Shown in pieces: positions 1-8,993 of a DNA stretch of 64,000 bases (position 1 is its first letter; every line of letters begins with the position of its first letter). Made by a program: the position numbers and the translations under genes. The stretch is from Sulfurimicrobium lacus (GTDB taxonomy: Bacteria > Pseudomonadota > Gammaproteobacteria > Burkholderiales > Sulfuricellaceae). A model generated the notes under the pieces. It had not been told where the DNA came from. It saw only the letters and a program-made list of their open reading frames with translations, and did no database searches. The DNA lies in the NCBI RefSeq assembly GCF_011764585.1, contig NZ_AP022853.1, positions 2,401,501-2,465,500 of the forward strand. The letters run 5' to 3'.

Positions 1-1432
1 TCGGGGTGGCTTCTTCCGATGTACTCTCGCGAGACCAAGGCTGTAGTTCTTGAGAAAATCTGAGCTGAATATCTTTCTTTTGATTGAATTTTAGCAAGAC
101 TTCTCGCTGCTCCTGTGAAGCCGTCAAGGCTCGTCTGAAGTCCGCTAGAACCGGCCCTATTTTATCTCGCCACCTCTTGTACGCCTTACCCACACCATCC
201 TGCACATCACCAATCACAAAAACTGGCGTGGATTGGCCATAGAGCTCCTCCAGATAAGCCTGGATCGCTGGAACCTGGTTAAAGCAATCCTTAACCATCT
301 GGGGGTTGGCATACCAATCTCCCCCTCCTTTTGCCTCATCGATAAATGACTTCATGACGATTGCTGTATCAAGGTCACTCAGGCCGAGTTTCTTAAGCTT
401 GACGAATCCAGTGCTGCAGGCATTCGATAAAGCATAACCTTCAGCGACACCAGCTATTTGGAGCAAACTTGGAGACGAGTCATTGAGGAATTGCATAAAG
501 TTAAGCGAATTGTGCATTGCGTGCATATTAAGGACGTTGCTGGTGGAGAGGCTGTCCGAGGCATACATGTCGTTGGCACCGGTCGATCCCGGATTAAACA
601 GTGAATTTACATAATTAAAGGTAAGACGTACCGTAAACAGTTTTGTTCGATTGAATTGCGTTGACTTCTGAAGCGTCTTCACAGCCTCATCAGAACTGTC
701 TGGGAAAGCATCTTTCAGAGTACCTTCCGCGCTGTATATTGGTATTTCAACTGTATGCAAACCACTTCTGAGTTTCTTCCAAGATAGCGGGATGGTTGTC
801 TTCGCATTGGCCATGCCCTTCAAGAGATTATTCGTGCGGTTCTGTGCTTCTGAAAGTACCGGATTGCCTACTGTTGCGGCAATGCCGCCAATGGCCGATG
901 CAGCCCCCCCTGTCATCACCAAAGCGGCAGCTCCTAGAACAAGTTTGGCCGAACCGATGTAATCCTGACTGGAATTGCTCGCGCTCTTAACGTTCAACAC
1001 AATGGCCAGTTTGCCTGGATTAAAGGTCGAATAATTTCCAAGCAAAGTAAGTGGAATGACATTAAGTGGCAAAGTACTCAGGGAAGTGCACTCAGAGCCA
1101 TCGTCCCGCCCATCGAATGTCGCGATGGGTATTTCGTTACTGACCTGCTCCCGCGAAAAACCACTGGTGGTGACCGAAAGGACCAACTGCGTCTTTTTGT
1201 CTCCCCAGAACCCACGGCTGGATAATGGAGTGCAGGTGCTTTCCGGAATGACTTCTGACACCACGGATACATAACCATCATTACCGCGCCCGTCTTTTAG
1301 CCACTTGGGCTGCTCTCCAACAGCCATCACGGGATTGGTATCAGGGAAGAAGTAAATTGTTGCTTGTGCGGGGAATGTCGCCCACATGAAGGCCATTAGC
1401 CCAATTACCCACCTCATGCCAGCCGTACTCAT
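1..1432 (-). CDS. Secreted protein of unknown function, C-terminus beyond window
   Basis: An open frame runs from an ATG at 1432 off the left edge (about 477 codons visible, no stop). It begins with a convincing Sec signal peptide: a hydrophobic core from WVIGLMAFMWATF and a probable cleavage after PAQA. The mature part is Ser/Thr/Asn-rich and has a Gly/Ala-rich hydrophobic segment around residues 150-175 (LVLGAAALVMTGGAASAIGG). The remainder looks soluble and contains several isolated Cys. I recognise no family. The flanking IS and phage remnants suggest it belongs to an acquired region. Real gene: likely, from the signal peptide and the long uninterrupted frame. Function: unknown. Confidence 0.7.
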   Translation of the reverse strand, partial: MSTAGMRWVIGLMAFMWATFPAQATIYFFPDTNPVMAVGEQPKWLKDGRGNDGYVSVVSEVIPESTCTPLSSRGFWGDKKTQLVLSVTTSGFSREQVSNEIPIATFDGRDDGSECTSLSTLPLNVIPLTLLGNYSTFNPGKLAIVLNVKSASNSSQDYIGSAKLVLGAAALVMTGGAASAIGGIAATVGNPVLSEAQNRTNNLLKGMANAKTTIPLSWKKLRSGLHTVEIPIYSAEGTLKDAFPDSSDEAVKTLQKSTQFNRTKLFTVRLTFNYVNSLFNPGSTGANDMYASDSLSTSNVLNMHAMHNSLNFMQFLNDSSPSLLQIAGVAEGYALSNACSTGFVKLKKLGLSDLDTAIVMKSFIDEAKGGGDWYANPQMVKDCFNQVPAIQAYLEELYGQSTPVFVIGDVQDGVGKAYKRWRDKIGPVLADFRRALTASQEQREVLLKFNQKKDIQLRFSQELQPWSRESTSEEATP

Positions 1433-1838
1433 TCGTATCGATACACTCCGAAAATAGCCTCGGCTATTGTCACTTATTGACTGTCCTAAGTGCGGTGATG
1501 ATAACTCCAAATATAATTCAGGATAAAAAACTTGCATCGAGCGTGTCCAAAAGTTGCGTAATTCATGAATGCTTGGAATGGATTAGGCCGTTCGGGACGA
1601 TTCCATACCTATGACTGCTGAAGATTCAATATCGGCCGTTGGCGCACTGGATGCCACCGGCAGCAATTGCCGAACTGCTGCCCCATGGCTTTCGGAGCTG
1701 AAGGTTGTCCGCGCGCGTCTAAAAGTACCCAGGCCTGCGCGTTGAATTTTACCCAGGGGCTTTAGGCGCCCGTCATGGGCTGGCCTGTGGATAAGTGTAG
1801 CCCAGATTCTCCGAATCTGGGCTATCGTTCGTCTGGTG
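1433..1838. other. Gene-free stretch: upstream region plus IS21-type terminal repeats
   Basis: No coding frame here looks real. The left part (1433-1560) is AT-richer and would carry the promoter of the leftward secreted-protein gene; I see no clear -35/-10. The right part contains two direct copies of TACCCAGG (1726-1733 and 1750-1757), the kind of short reiterated terminal repeat that IS21-family transposases bind, followed by a perfect 12-bp-stem hairpin at 1798-1824. The exact outer end of the IS is not defined; about 1710-1725 is an estimate. Confidence 0.5.
1798..1824. repeat. Perfect 12-bp inverted repeat after istB
   Basis: TAGCCCAGATTC and its exact complement are separated by TCC. 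It lies just past the end of the broken istB. There is no T-run on either side, so it is not a classical intrinsic terminator; it may stop read-through from outside or be part of the element end. Confidence 0.6.
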
Positions 1839-2632
1839 TCAGAACGGCTCCGTGTCTTCGGCTGGCGTTCCGCGTTTTCCCTGTTCCCGAGCCTTGATTC
1901 TCGATTTCGCAGTCTCACTGCTATGTCGGAACCGATACGACTCGTTGCCCGTTTCCACGATGTGACAGTGATGCGTCAACCGGTCCAGGAGCGCCGTCGT
2001 CATCTTGGCGTCCCCAAACACGCTTGGCCACTCGGCGAAGGTCAGATTCGTCGTGATCATCACGCTGGTATGCTCGACATCAGATGGAATAGTAATGCCC
2101 CGCCCGCCTGGCTGAAGGGCAAATATCCCAGCTCGTCCAGAATGACGAGATCCATGCGGAGCAGCGCGAACGCCAGCTTTCCGGCCTTGCCAGCAGCTTT
2201 CTCCTGCTCCAGGGCGTTGACCAGATCGACGGTGGAGAAGAAGCGCACCCGTTTTCCCCAGCTGCTGATGCCGGAAACACCCAATGCCGTAGCAAGGTGT
2301 GTCTTCCCAGTTCCGGTGCCGCCGATCAGCACCACGTTCTGCGCTGACTCGGTAAAGGACAGATCGGCCAGTTGCCTGACCAGATTGCTGTCCACCTTCG
2401 ACTGGTCGAAGTCGAAACCGGCGAGATCGCGGTGCATCGGGAATTTGGCGGCGTGCATCTGATAGCCGATGGAGCGCATATGCCGATCGGTATGCTCTTC
2501 CTTCAGGAGATGCTCGATCAGCCAGCGGGAGGAGTCCACTCCGCTGGATGGCCCGTTGGCCAGGAGTTCCTCCCAAGCAGATGCCATGCCGTGCAGACGC
2601 ATTTGCTTGAATTCGGTAATGAGATTACGCAT
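1839..2632 (-). pseudogene. istB: istB, IS21-family transposition ATPase, frameshifted
   Basis: The first 190 residues are a clear IstB helper ATPase: Walker [10 protein letters not shown] and the Walker B-like [14 protein letters not shown]. The frame then ends at a TGA near 2061. The missing C-terminus ([20 protein letters not shown] onward, ending at 1839) continues in another frame. Comparison with the usual IstB pattern (ALLFHLLSKLYE-HTSV) suggests a deletion of about 10 nt near 2085, removing the codons for KLY. IstB overlaps the end of istA by 8 nt, the normal IS21 arrangement. The helper ATPase should be inactive. Confidence 0.85.
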
Positions 2633-3830
2633 GATCGATCACCTCCTCACGCAAGCCGTCGTAACGGCCAGCATCTGCTATTGGCACCTCGGTAATTTCG
2701 ATGGGCGACGCGATGGCTGCCGGCACGGGCGGCGACTTCAAGCGATTGAGCATGTTCTCGATGTGCTCGACGCTGGGCACGCCGGATTCCAGCACCAGCT
2801 CGACCGCAACCAGCACCGCTTCCAGGCCGTGCTTGGGAACCGCCGCGAGCACCTTGGCCATGACGCGGTCACCACCCACGCGCTGAAGAAGCAGTTTGCG
2901 CAGGCGTTGCAGCGACTCCGGCATGTCGGCAAACGGGGCGCCGTTCCGAAGTGCGCCAGGCTTGCGCTCGATCAGGGGAATATAGTGCTGCCAGTCATAG
3001 CACACTCGGTTGCGATCAAAGCTGCGCAGGTGGCTGGCCACCACGGCATCGTGCGCAACCAGGTTGATCCGGTCCGGGTAGCGGCGGATGCTGACCATCT
3101 GCCCAACCAGTTCGCAGGGCGCAGAGTAGCGGTTCTTGTCTTCGACGACCAGGCAGGTGCTGGATACTTTGCCCAGGGTTTCGACGTAGCCGTCGAAGGG
3201 CGTGACCATGGGCATCAGGCCGGGCTGCTCATGTTCGAACATTTCCGCCAGGGTCAGGTCGAATTCCGGGTGACGCAACTCCGCCGACAGCGAGCGGCAG
3301 CGCGCGACCAGCCAGACATTGAGTTCGGTGAAGGAACCGAAACGCTCCTTCGCTGCGTCAGCCCAGATCCGCTGCCGGCTGTCCTGAACGTTCTTCTCGA
3401 CGATGCCTTTCTCCCACCCAGAGGCGACGTTACAGAAATCGGCGTCGAACAGGTAGTGCGAGGCCATGGCGGCGAAGCGGGTGTTGACGACTCGCTCCTT
3501 GCCTCGCTTCACCTTATCGACAGCGGTCTTCATGTTGTCGTAGATGCCGCGGCGCGAGATTCCGCCCAACGCGGTGAAAGAGCGGGTGTGGGCGTCGAAC
3601 AGCATTTCGTGGCCCTGCGTCGGATACGCCTGGACCACGAATGCGCGGCTGGCGCAGAGTTTGAGGTGCGCGGCCAGGATTTTGCGCCAGACGCCGCCGA
3701 TGACGAGGTGTTCTTCACTCCCGTCGAACTGGAAGGCTTCGCCCAGCTCGAATTTGAGAGGCACGTAGGCGTTGACCACTGCACCTCCGCCTGCCACCCG
3801 CCAGCGCCGGATGAATTCGGTGACCCGGCT
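2625..3830 (-). pseudogene. istA: istA, IS21-family transposase, N-terminus lost
   Basis: The frame encodes the DDE catalytic core and C-terminal part of an IS21 IstA (landmarks AYVPLKFELGEAFQFDGSEE, GISRRGIYDNMKTAVDKV, NVASGWEKGIVEKNVQD, YDWQHYIPLIERKPGALRNG). Homology is readable from about CLANSRVTEFIRRWR near 3840-3800. The N-terminal helix-turn-helix region, roughly 110 residues, is missing, and the in-frame stop at 3885-3887 lies in unrelated sequence. A GTG at 3797 could start a shortened 390-aa product. The residue after the first catalytic-region Asp is Gly where the family usually has Trp. Non-functional remnant. Confidence 0.85.
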
Positions 3831-3832
3831 GT

Positions 3833-3979
3833 TGGCCAGGCAACATCCGCGAACTTCGTCATGCCATCGAACGCGCCTCGATTCTCACTCCCGGCCCGCT
3901 GCTGGAGCCTGAAGCCTTATTCGAGGAAGGAGAGCAGCCTGCGCCGGTGGACAATAAGGAACTAGGCAGCTACCTAAAA
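3833..3979 (+). pseudogene. Fragment of a sigma-54-dependent (NtrC-type) activator
   Basis: In one plus-strand frame the sequence reads WPGNIRELRHAIERASIL followed by a Pro/Glu-rich linker and ELGSYLK. WPGN(I/V)REL-x-(N/H)-AIERA is the diagnostic C-terminal end of the AAA+ domain of NtrC-family activators, and the trailing segment resembles the linker to the Fis-type HTH. Only about 49 residues remain. An in-frame stop precedes it (3821-3823), and the frame runs into phage sequence after it. It is a scar joining the IS remnant to the phage remnant. Confidence 0.7.
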
Positions 3980-4176
3980 CCCAAAACAACGTGTTCTCGT
4001 ACACACCCGAAGCGGCCGCATTCTCTGGTTCGTGCCCCGCACCGCTTTCGGTTCTCGGTCGTTCTCTGAGCTTCCAACCGGCTTGCGATGCCATGAGCCT
4101 TATCAAGCCGCTCATTCTCGGCCTTGCCTCTCTTATGGCTGGATACATTCTTATTGGCGCATTCCGGGAGACGTAA
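3960..4176 (+). pseudogene. C-terminus of inovirus adsorption (pIII-like) protein
   Basis: The open frame ending at 4176 contains FSGSCPAPLSVLG, a Cys at PACDAM and a terminal membrane segment LIKPLILGLASLMAGYILIG. This matches the C-terminal anchor of filamentous-phage attachment proteins that precede a pVI-like gene and Zot. The large N-terminal receptor-binding part is absent, evidently removed by the rearrangement near 3980. A short product from an internal GTG (3991) or ATG is possible but would lack the adsorption domain. Confidence 0.65.
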
Positions 4177-4461
4177 ATGTCAAAACTCGCTGTTTGGATC
4201 GGTTCGCTCGTTCCTTCCCTTGTCGCCAAAGTGCTTGCCGCGCTCGGCATGGGTGTATTGACCGTTACCGGCTTCACGATTGCGTGGAACACAGTAAAGG
4301 GCATGATTATTGCCAATTTCACCGCCATGCCTGCAACGATCTTGGGCCTTGCTTCGCTGGCCGGTGTCGGTGAAGCCCTTGGGATTATTTTCGGTGCCAT
4401 AACTGCGCGTGTTGCTTATACCGCGCTGATTTCCTCATCCAAGATCGTTGGCATGAAATGA
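4177..4461 (+). CDS. Inovirus minor coat pVI-like membrane protein (DUF2523 type)
   Basis: A 94-aa protein with three hydrophobic stretches (SLVAKVLAALGMGVLTVTG; AMPATILGLASLAGVGEALG; IIFGAITARVAYTAL) and little else. Size, topology and position directly before zot match the DUF2523/pVI family of filamentous phages, which sits at the virion end that leaves the cell last and takes part in assembly. Its start directly follows the stop of the pIII remnant, and its stop overlaps the zot ATG by 4 nt, so the three were one translational unit. Intact as read. Confidence 0.75.
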   Translation: MSKLAVWIGSLVPSLVAKVLAALGMGVLTVTGFTIAWNTVKGMIIANFTAMPATILGLASLAGVGEALGIIFGAITARVAYTALISSSKIVGMK

Positions 4462-5504
4462 TTACGCTTATTACCGGCACGCCCGGCGCTGGCAAAACGC
4501 TTTACACCATTGCTGAAGAGTTGCCCAAGTTTTCCGAGCGCCCGTTGTTCGTTGATGGGATTCCCGATCTGGCCATCGAGCATCAGCAATTTCCCGATAC
4601 GCTCGACAATTGGCACGAGTGGGCGCCAGATGGTGCCGTTCTTGTCATCGACGAAGTTCAGAGAACGTGGCGACCACGCGCCGCCAGTTCAACCGTTCCC
4701 CCTGGCATTGCGGCGCTCGAAACTCACCGGCACAAGGGTATTGATATTATCGTCATTACCCAGCATCCCAACTTGATTGACCAGAATGTCCGGCGGCTTG
4801 TCGGTCGCCACTTGCATGTTCGGCGTGTGTTCGGGTGGGGTCGTGCGATGGTCTATGAATGGGATATGGCGACCGACCCGAGTCGGGTTAAGACTGCCAT
4901 TACTCGCGGTTGGTCTTACCCCAAGAAGGCATATAAGCTGTATAAATCCGCGACCGTTCACACTGCGCGTGGCCAGCGTGTGCCTTGGGCATTCTGGCTT
5001 GCTGTAGCCGCCATTATTTCCGTTCCGTTTGCGGGTTATTATGCCTACTCGCGCATGCATTCAAGGATTACAGGGGAAAGCACCGCGCCGCTGACTAAAA
5101 CGAACGATGGACAGATACACCAACCGAGCGCGAACGCGCCGGGTGGTGGAGCTGGCCAGCGTGAGGAATGGAGTGTCGAGCAGTTCATCCCGGCGCATCC
5201 GCATTTTCCGGAGTCCGCATCTGCATATCGCACACTTCGAACCGTTGTGAATATGCCGACTGTTGCTGCCTGTGTTTCCTCACGCACTAAGTGCCAGTGC
5301 TATACCGAACAGGGCACACGGCTCCTGATCGACGAGCACGAGTGCCGTGATCTGGCGGTTAATCCGCGTTTCGACCCGTATCATGTTCACCCGTCGCGCG
5401 AAGTTGCCGACAAAAAAGAATCCCCAAAATCTGAGGATAAGTCTGCGGAGAAACCGCCGATTCACGTTGCCGTTCAACCGCCTGACGACTTGCCTCAAAT
5501 CTAA
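4458..5504 (+). CDS. zot: Zot / pI-like filamentous phage assembly ATPase
   Basis: 348 aa. The N-terminal Zot domain has Walker A GTPGAGKT (residues 7-14) and Walker B VLVIDEVQ. A single membrane segment lies around residues 175-195 (WAFWLAVAAIISVPFAGYYA). A periplasmic C-terminal part carries the Cys pattern CVSSRTKCQCY plus a later Cys and FDPYH, typical of Zot in beta-proteobacterial inoviruses. It is the inner-membrane motor for phage extrusion. No frameshift is visible, so this is the only full-length recognisable phage ATPase here. Replication, ssDNA-binding and major coat genes are absent from the window, so the prophage is not self-sufficient. Confidence 0.9.
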   Translation: MITLITGTPGAGKTLYTIAEELPKFSERPLFVDGIPDLAIEHQQFPDTLDNWHEWAPDGAVLVIDEVQRTWRPRAASSTVPPGIAALETHRHKGIDIIVITQHPNLIDQNVRRLVGRHLHVRRVFGWGRAMVYEWDMATDPSRVKTAITRGWSYPKKAYKLYKSATVHTARGQRVPWAFWLAVAAIISVPFAGYYAYSRMHSRITGESTAPLTKTNDGQIHQPSANAPGGGAGQREEWSVEQFIPAHPHFPESASAYRTLRTVVNMPTVAACVSSRTKCQCYTEQGTRLLIDEHECRDLAVNPRFDPYHVHPSREVADKKESPKSEDKSAEKPPIHVAVQPPDDLPQI

Positions 5505-5633
5505 GCGTTTAGTGAATGGCGGTTTTTCCTCGCTCGATGCTCCCGATCTGTCCGGGCCGGGAGGCCCAAACCGCATTTGTATGTGAAAAAATCACTTCCA
5601 TTTGCCAAACCGCTTTTTCCTTCAGCCATCACT

Positions 5634-5656
5634 AGCCGACCTTGTGTCGGCTTTTC
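5634..5656 (+). terminator. Intrinsic terminator downstream of zot
   Basis: AGCCGAC pairs with GTCGGCT across the loop CTTGT, followed by TTTTC. It closes the phage transcription unit. The remainder of 5505-5798 shows no gene. Confidence 0.6.
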
Positions 5657-5662
5657 GAGGCG

Positions 5663-5692
5663 AAAAAAAACCCGGATTTCTCCGGGCTTTTC
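5663..5692. terminator. Bidirectional terminator between zot and signalling operon
   Basis: An A8 tract, CCCGGA, loop TTTC, TCCGGG, then CTTTTC. The A-tract on one side and T-tract on the other let it end transcription from both directions: the zot unit and the leftward signalling operon that stops at 5799. Confidence 0.7.
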
Positions 5693-5798
5693 AAGTTTTC
5701 ATTTGGCTACATGGCCGGTTTGCCATATCCGGCCATTATACGAAGTGCTGGATATATTATTTAGGGGGTTATTTCCTCGATGGGCACATCGATCGATT

Positions 5799-8700
5799 TC
5801 AAATCGCGTCATCCCGGGCTGACCGCCGCTCCTCGTAATGACGGAATGCTTCGCGCAGAGTTTCCCGCAACGCTGCTTCGTCCCAAGGTTTTTCCAGGAA
5901 TTTGTAAATCTCGCCGCGATTCACCACCTCGGTCAACGTCTTTAGCTCCGTGTAGCCGGAAAGGATGATTCGCACCGTGTCGGGATACATGACCCGCACC
6001 TTGGCGAGGAATTCCGCGCCGGTCACGTGCGGCATGCGCTGGTCGGACATCACCACCGCCACCTGGTGTGTGGCAAGCAGCTCCATTCCCTCAGCGGCGC
6101 TGGTCGCGGTAAGTATCTGGTAACCCTCGCGCCGCAGCACCCGTTTCAAGGCGGAAAGAATCGAAGGCTCGTCGTCCACCAGCAACAGGGTCTGTACCGG
6201 CAATTCCGCAGCGGCGGGAAATACCAGCTTGCGTCTTTCGCGCAGCAATTGTTCGAACTCGGCGCCGGGCAGCGGCTTGCTGAAATAAAACCCCTGCATC
6301 TCGTCGCAGCCACGGGTGCGCAGAAAATTCAGTTGCGCTTCGGTCTCCACCCCCTCGGCGATCACCGACAGCCCCAAACCATGCGCCAGCGCAATGACCG
6401 TTACGGCGATGGCTGCACTGTCGGGATTCTGCACGATGTCGCGCACGAAAGACTGGTCGATTTTCAGCCGGTCAAGGGCGAAGCGCTTGAGATAGCTCAG
6501 GCTTGAATAGCCGGTGCCGAAGTCGTCGATGGACAAGGTGACGCCCAGACCCTTCAGTGCTTCCGTTACCCCGATGAAAGCTTCGGCATTGCCCATCGCC
6601 GCGCTTTCAGTCAGTTCCAGTTCCAGGTAACTGGGGTCGAGGCCGGTTTCGCGCAGCACCTGTGCGGTCAGCGCCACCATATCCTGCCCCTCGAATTGCC
6701 GCGCCGACAGATTGACCGCCACCGCCACCGCAGGCAGCCCGGCAGCCTGCCACGCCTGGTTCTGCGCACAGGCAGTGCGCAGCACCCATTCGCCGATCGG
6801 TACGATCAGGCCGGTTTCTTCAGCGAGCGGGATGAATTCCATGGGTGAAACCAGCCCGCGCAGCGGATGCTGCCAGCGCAGCAGCGCCTCCATGCCGATG
6901 ATCTCGCCGTTACGCAAGCTCATTTGCGGCTGGTAGAAGAGCAGCAACTCGTTGCGTTCGACGGCGCGGCGCAACTCGTTTTCCATGTTGAGTCGTTCCA
7001 GCGAATGGGCGTTCATCTCGGCGGAATAGAAAAGGAAATTGTTGCCGCTGGTAGCCTTGGTGCGATACATCGCCACCATTGCATTGTTCAGCAGGATTTC
7101 GCTATTCCAGCCGTCCTTGGGCAGAACGCTGATACCAACGCCGGCGTGCAGGGAAAGATCTCCACCCTCGATAAGGAACGGTTGCGAAAGGGTTAGCATG
7201 ATGCGTCGCGCGAGATATGCCGCATCTTCCTCTTCCGCGACCTCCCCCACCAGCACGAACTCATCCCCCCCCGAGCGCGCCAGCGTATCCGTTTCCCGCA
7301 CCAGATGGCGCATCCGCTCGGCGGTCTCGCGCAATACGCTATCGCCGACTGCGCGCCCCAGACTATCGTTGACTTCCTTGAACCGATCCAGGTTAAACAC
7401 CAGCACTGCCAGCTTTTTTTGCTCGCGCTGACAACGGGCCGCCGCCTGGCTAAGACGATCAGTCAGCAGATTACGGTTGGGCAGGCCGGTCAGATCGTCG
7501 TAGTTGGACTGGCGCTCCAGCTGCAATTGGTAGCGCTTGAGCTCGCTGATGTCCTGAAAGGTCGTCACCGCGCCGACAATCGCCCCCTCATCCATGATGG
7601 GCAGGCTGGAAAACAGCACAGGCAAGGGGGAGCCGTCCTTGCGCCACAGCGTTTCCTCCACGCCCCTGATCTCGAGCCCGTTGGCCAGCGAGAGTTGCAT
7701 CGGGCATTCCGCGCGCCGATAAGGGCTACCGTCCGGCTTGCTGTGATGCAAGGTGGTGTGGGCATCCTTCCCCAGCAGTTCGTCACGCGTATAGCTCAGG
7801 AGGGAAGCTGCTGCGGGATTGATGAAGTTGATGATGCCCTCGGTATCCGCGCCGTAAATGCCTTCCCAGGCTGACGTCAGGATCAACTCGTTTTGACGGT
7901 TCAGCCGCTCCAATTCCTGGGAAGCATGTTTTTTATCGGTGATGTCCTCCTTCACCGCCACATAGTGGCTGATGCGGCCATCGGCCTGACGGATCGGCGT
8001 GATGATGGCGAACTCGGTGTATTCGCTGCCGTCCTTGCGCCGATTTATGAACTCACCCTCCCACGTCTCTCCGCGGCTCAGTGACCGCCACAGGGCATCG
8101 TAATTTTCACGCGGCGTCTTGTCGGATTGCAGGATGCGCGGATTCCGGCCGATGAGTTCTTCGCGGCCGTAGCCGGTGATACGGAGGAAGGCGCCATTGA
8201 CATATTCGATGTTGGCATCGAGATCGGTGATGACGATGCTCTCCGGGCTTTGCTCCACGGCCTGGGCGAGCTTGCGCAACTGCTCATCGGCACGTTTCCT
8301 TGCCGTGACATCCAGCACATAGAAGCGGATTAGATCGCTTTCCCGGACATAGTAGATGCGCTCCTCGTAGACGGCCGTCCCTAGCGCGATTTCCCGCACA
8401 ATCTCCTGCTCCCCGTCGCCCCGGAAAGCGGCGAACAGCCCATCCACCCCCTCCAGCAGGGGATATTTCGATGCCGACGAAGTCAGTTCCGGAAAATGTT
8501 TCTGCGCTGCAGGATTAAGGTAGGTCACGTTCCCGCTTGAATCCATCTCGATCACCGGATTCGGATTCAGGCGGGCATAAGACGCAAGACGCTGGATTTC
8601 CTCCTGGGCCTGCCGGCGCTCCATGGCATGGCGGATGATCAGCAGCAGATCTTCCATCTGGTAGGGCTTGAGAAGATAGGAAAACGCCCCCTTCCCGGTG

Positions 8701-8981
8701 GCTTCGATGGCTGTCTCCAGCGAAGCGTGCCCCGTCAGGACGATGGCCTCCGTCAGCGGCGATAGCGCCTTGATGCGCGTCATGACGTCGAGGCCGGACA
8801 TATCCGGCAGCATCAGGTCGATCAGCGCCAGGGATATCCTGTCCTGTCCCGCCACCGCGATGGCCTCTGCACCACTACCGACCATCACACTTTCATAACC
8901 CTTGATCCGCAGGATGTCGGCGAGCGTTTTCCTGAGGTTCGGATCATCGTCTACAACGAGGAGTTTTTCCTTTGCTCTCAA
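5799..8981 (-). CDS. REC-PAS3-GGDEF-EAL-REC cyclic-di-GMP protein
   Basis: 1060 aa. Domains in order: receiver 1-125 (phosphoacceptor D55 in LIDLMLPD); PAS ~140-230, ~236-350 and ~365-480; GGDEF ~490-655 (SGGDEF intact at ~570-575); EAL ~670-910 (EALLRW at 698, DDFGTGYSS, KIDQSF); second receiver ~928-1045 (D980 in MSDQRMP). In the GGDEF domain the first metal Asp of the LDxDRFK pattern is Asn (FNLDRFK), so cyclase activity is doubtful. The EAL motifs look complete, so phosphodiesterase output is more likely. It is the last gene of the operon and probably its effector. The last residues (HYEERRSARDD) read like a dispersed repeat extending the gene. Confidence 0.93.
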   Translation of the reverse strand: MRAKEKLLVVDDDPNLRKTLADILRIKGYESVMVGSGAEAIAVAGQDRISLALIDLMLPDMSGLDVMTRIKALSPLTEAIVLTGHASLETAIEATGKGAFSYLLKPYQMEDLLLIIRHAMERRQAQEEIQRLASYARLNPNPVIEMDSSGNVTYLNPAAQKHFPELTSSASKYPLLEGVDGLFAAFRGDGEQEIVREIALGTAVYEERIYYVRESDLIRFYVLDVTARKRADEQLRKLAQAVEQSPESIVITDLDANIEYVNGAFLRITGYGREELIGRNPRILQSDKTPRENYDALWRSLSRGETWEGEFINRRKDGSEYTEFAIITPIRQADGRISHYVAVKEDITDKKHASQELERLNRQNELILTSAWEGIYGADTEGIINFINPAAASLLSYTRDELLGKDAHTTLHHSKPDGSPYRRAECPMQLSLANGLEIRGVEETLWRKDGSPLPVLFSSLPIMDEGAIVGAVTTFQDISELKRYQLQLERQSNYDDLTGLPNRNLLTDRLSQAAARCQREQKKLAVLVFNLDRFKEVNDSLGRAVGDSVLRETAERMRHLVRETDTLARSGGDEFVLVGEVAEEEDAAYLARRIMLTLSQPFLIEGGDLSLHAGVGISVLPKDGWNSEILLNNAMVAMYRTKATSGNNFLFYSAEMNAHSLERLNMENELRRAVERNELLLFYQPQMSLRNGEIIGMEALLRWQHPLRGLVSPMEFIPLAEETGLIVPIGEWVLRTACAQNQAWQAAGLPAVAVAVNLSARQFEGQDMVALTAQVLRETGLDPSYLELELTESAAMGNAEAFIGVTEALKGLGVTLSIDDFGTGYSSLSYLKRFALDRLKIDQSFVRDIVQNPDSAAIAVTVIALAHGLGLSVIAEGVETEAQLNFLRTRGCDEMQGFYFSKPLPGAEFEQLLRERRKLVFPAAAELPVQTLLLVDDEPSILSALKRVLRREGYQILTATSAAEGMELLATHQVAVVMSDQRMPHVTGAEFLAKVRVMYPDTVRIILSGYTELKTLTEVVNRGEIYKFLEKPWDEAALRETLREAFRHYEERRSARDDAI

Positions 8982-8993
8982 GATATTCTCCAG

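Larger units (their letters stand above)
1720..3832 (-). mobile_element. Decayed IS21-family insertion sequence
   Basis: istA and istB lie in the canonical order and overlap, with reiterated TACCCAGG repeats at the istB end. The istA end is cut off at about 3830, where sequence switches abruptly to a fragment of a sigma-54 activator gene on the other strand. Truncated istA, frameshifted istB and one missing terminus mean the element cannot move by itself. Boundaries are approximate. Confidence 0.75.
3960..5530 (+). mobile_element. Inovirus prophage remnant
   Basis: Gene order pIII tail, pVI-like, zot is the conserved assembly module of filamentous phages. The left side is deleted into a sigma-54 activator fragment and an IS21 remnant. 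The right side ends in two terminators. I looked for a dif-like XerCD site in 5505-5800 and saw none convincing. Boundaries approximate. Confidence 0.75.

Noticed and set aside
2469..3965. 498-codon open frame on the plus strand, opposite istA
   Set aside because: Shadow of the transposase; crosses the IS/activator junction, which a real gene would not do.
5505..5798. Possible dif-like phage attachment site
   Set aside because: Some AT-rich stretches (around 5740-5765) were examined, but neither XerC nor XerD half-site could be recognised.
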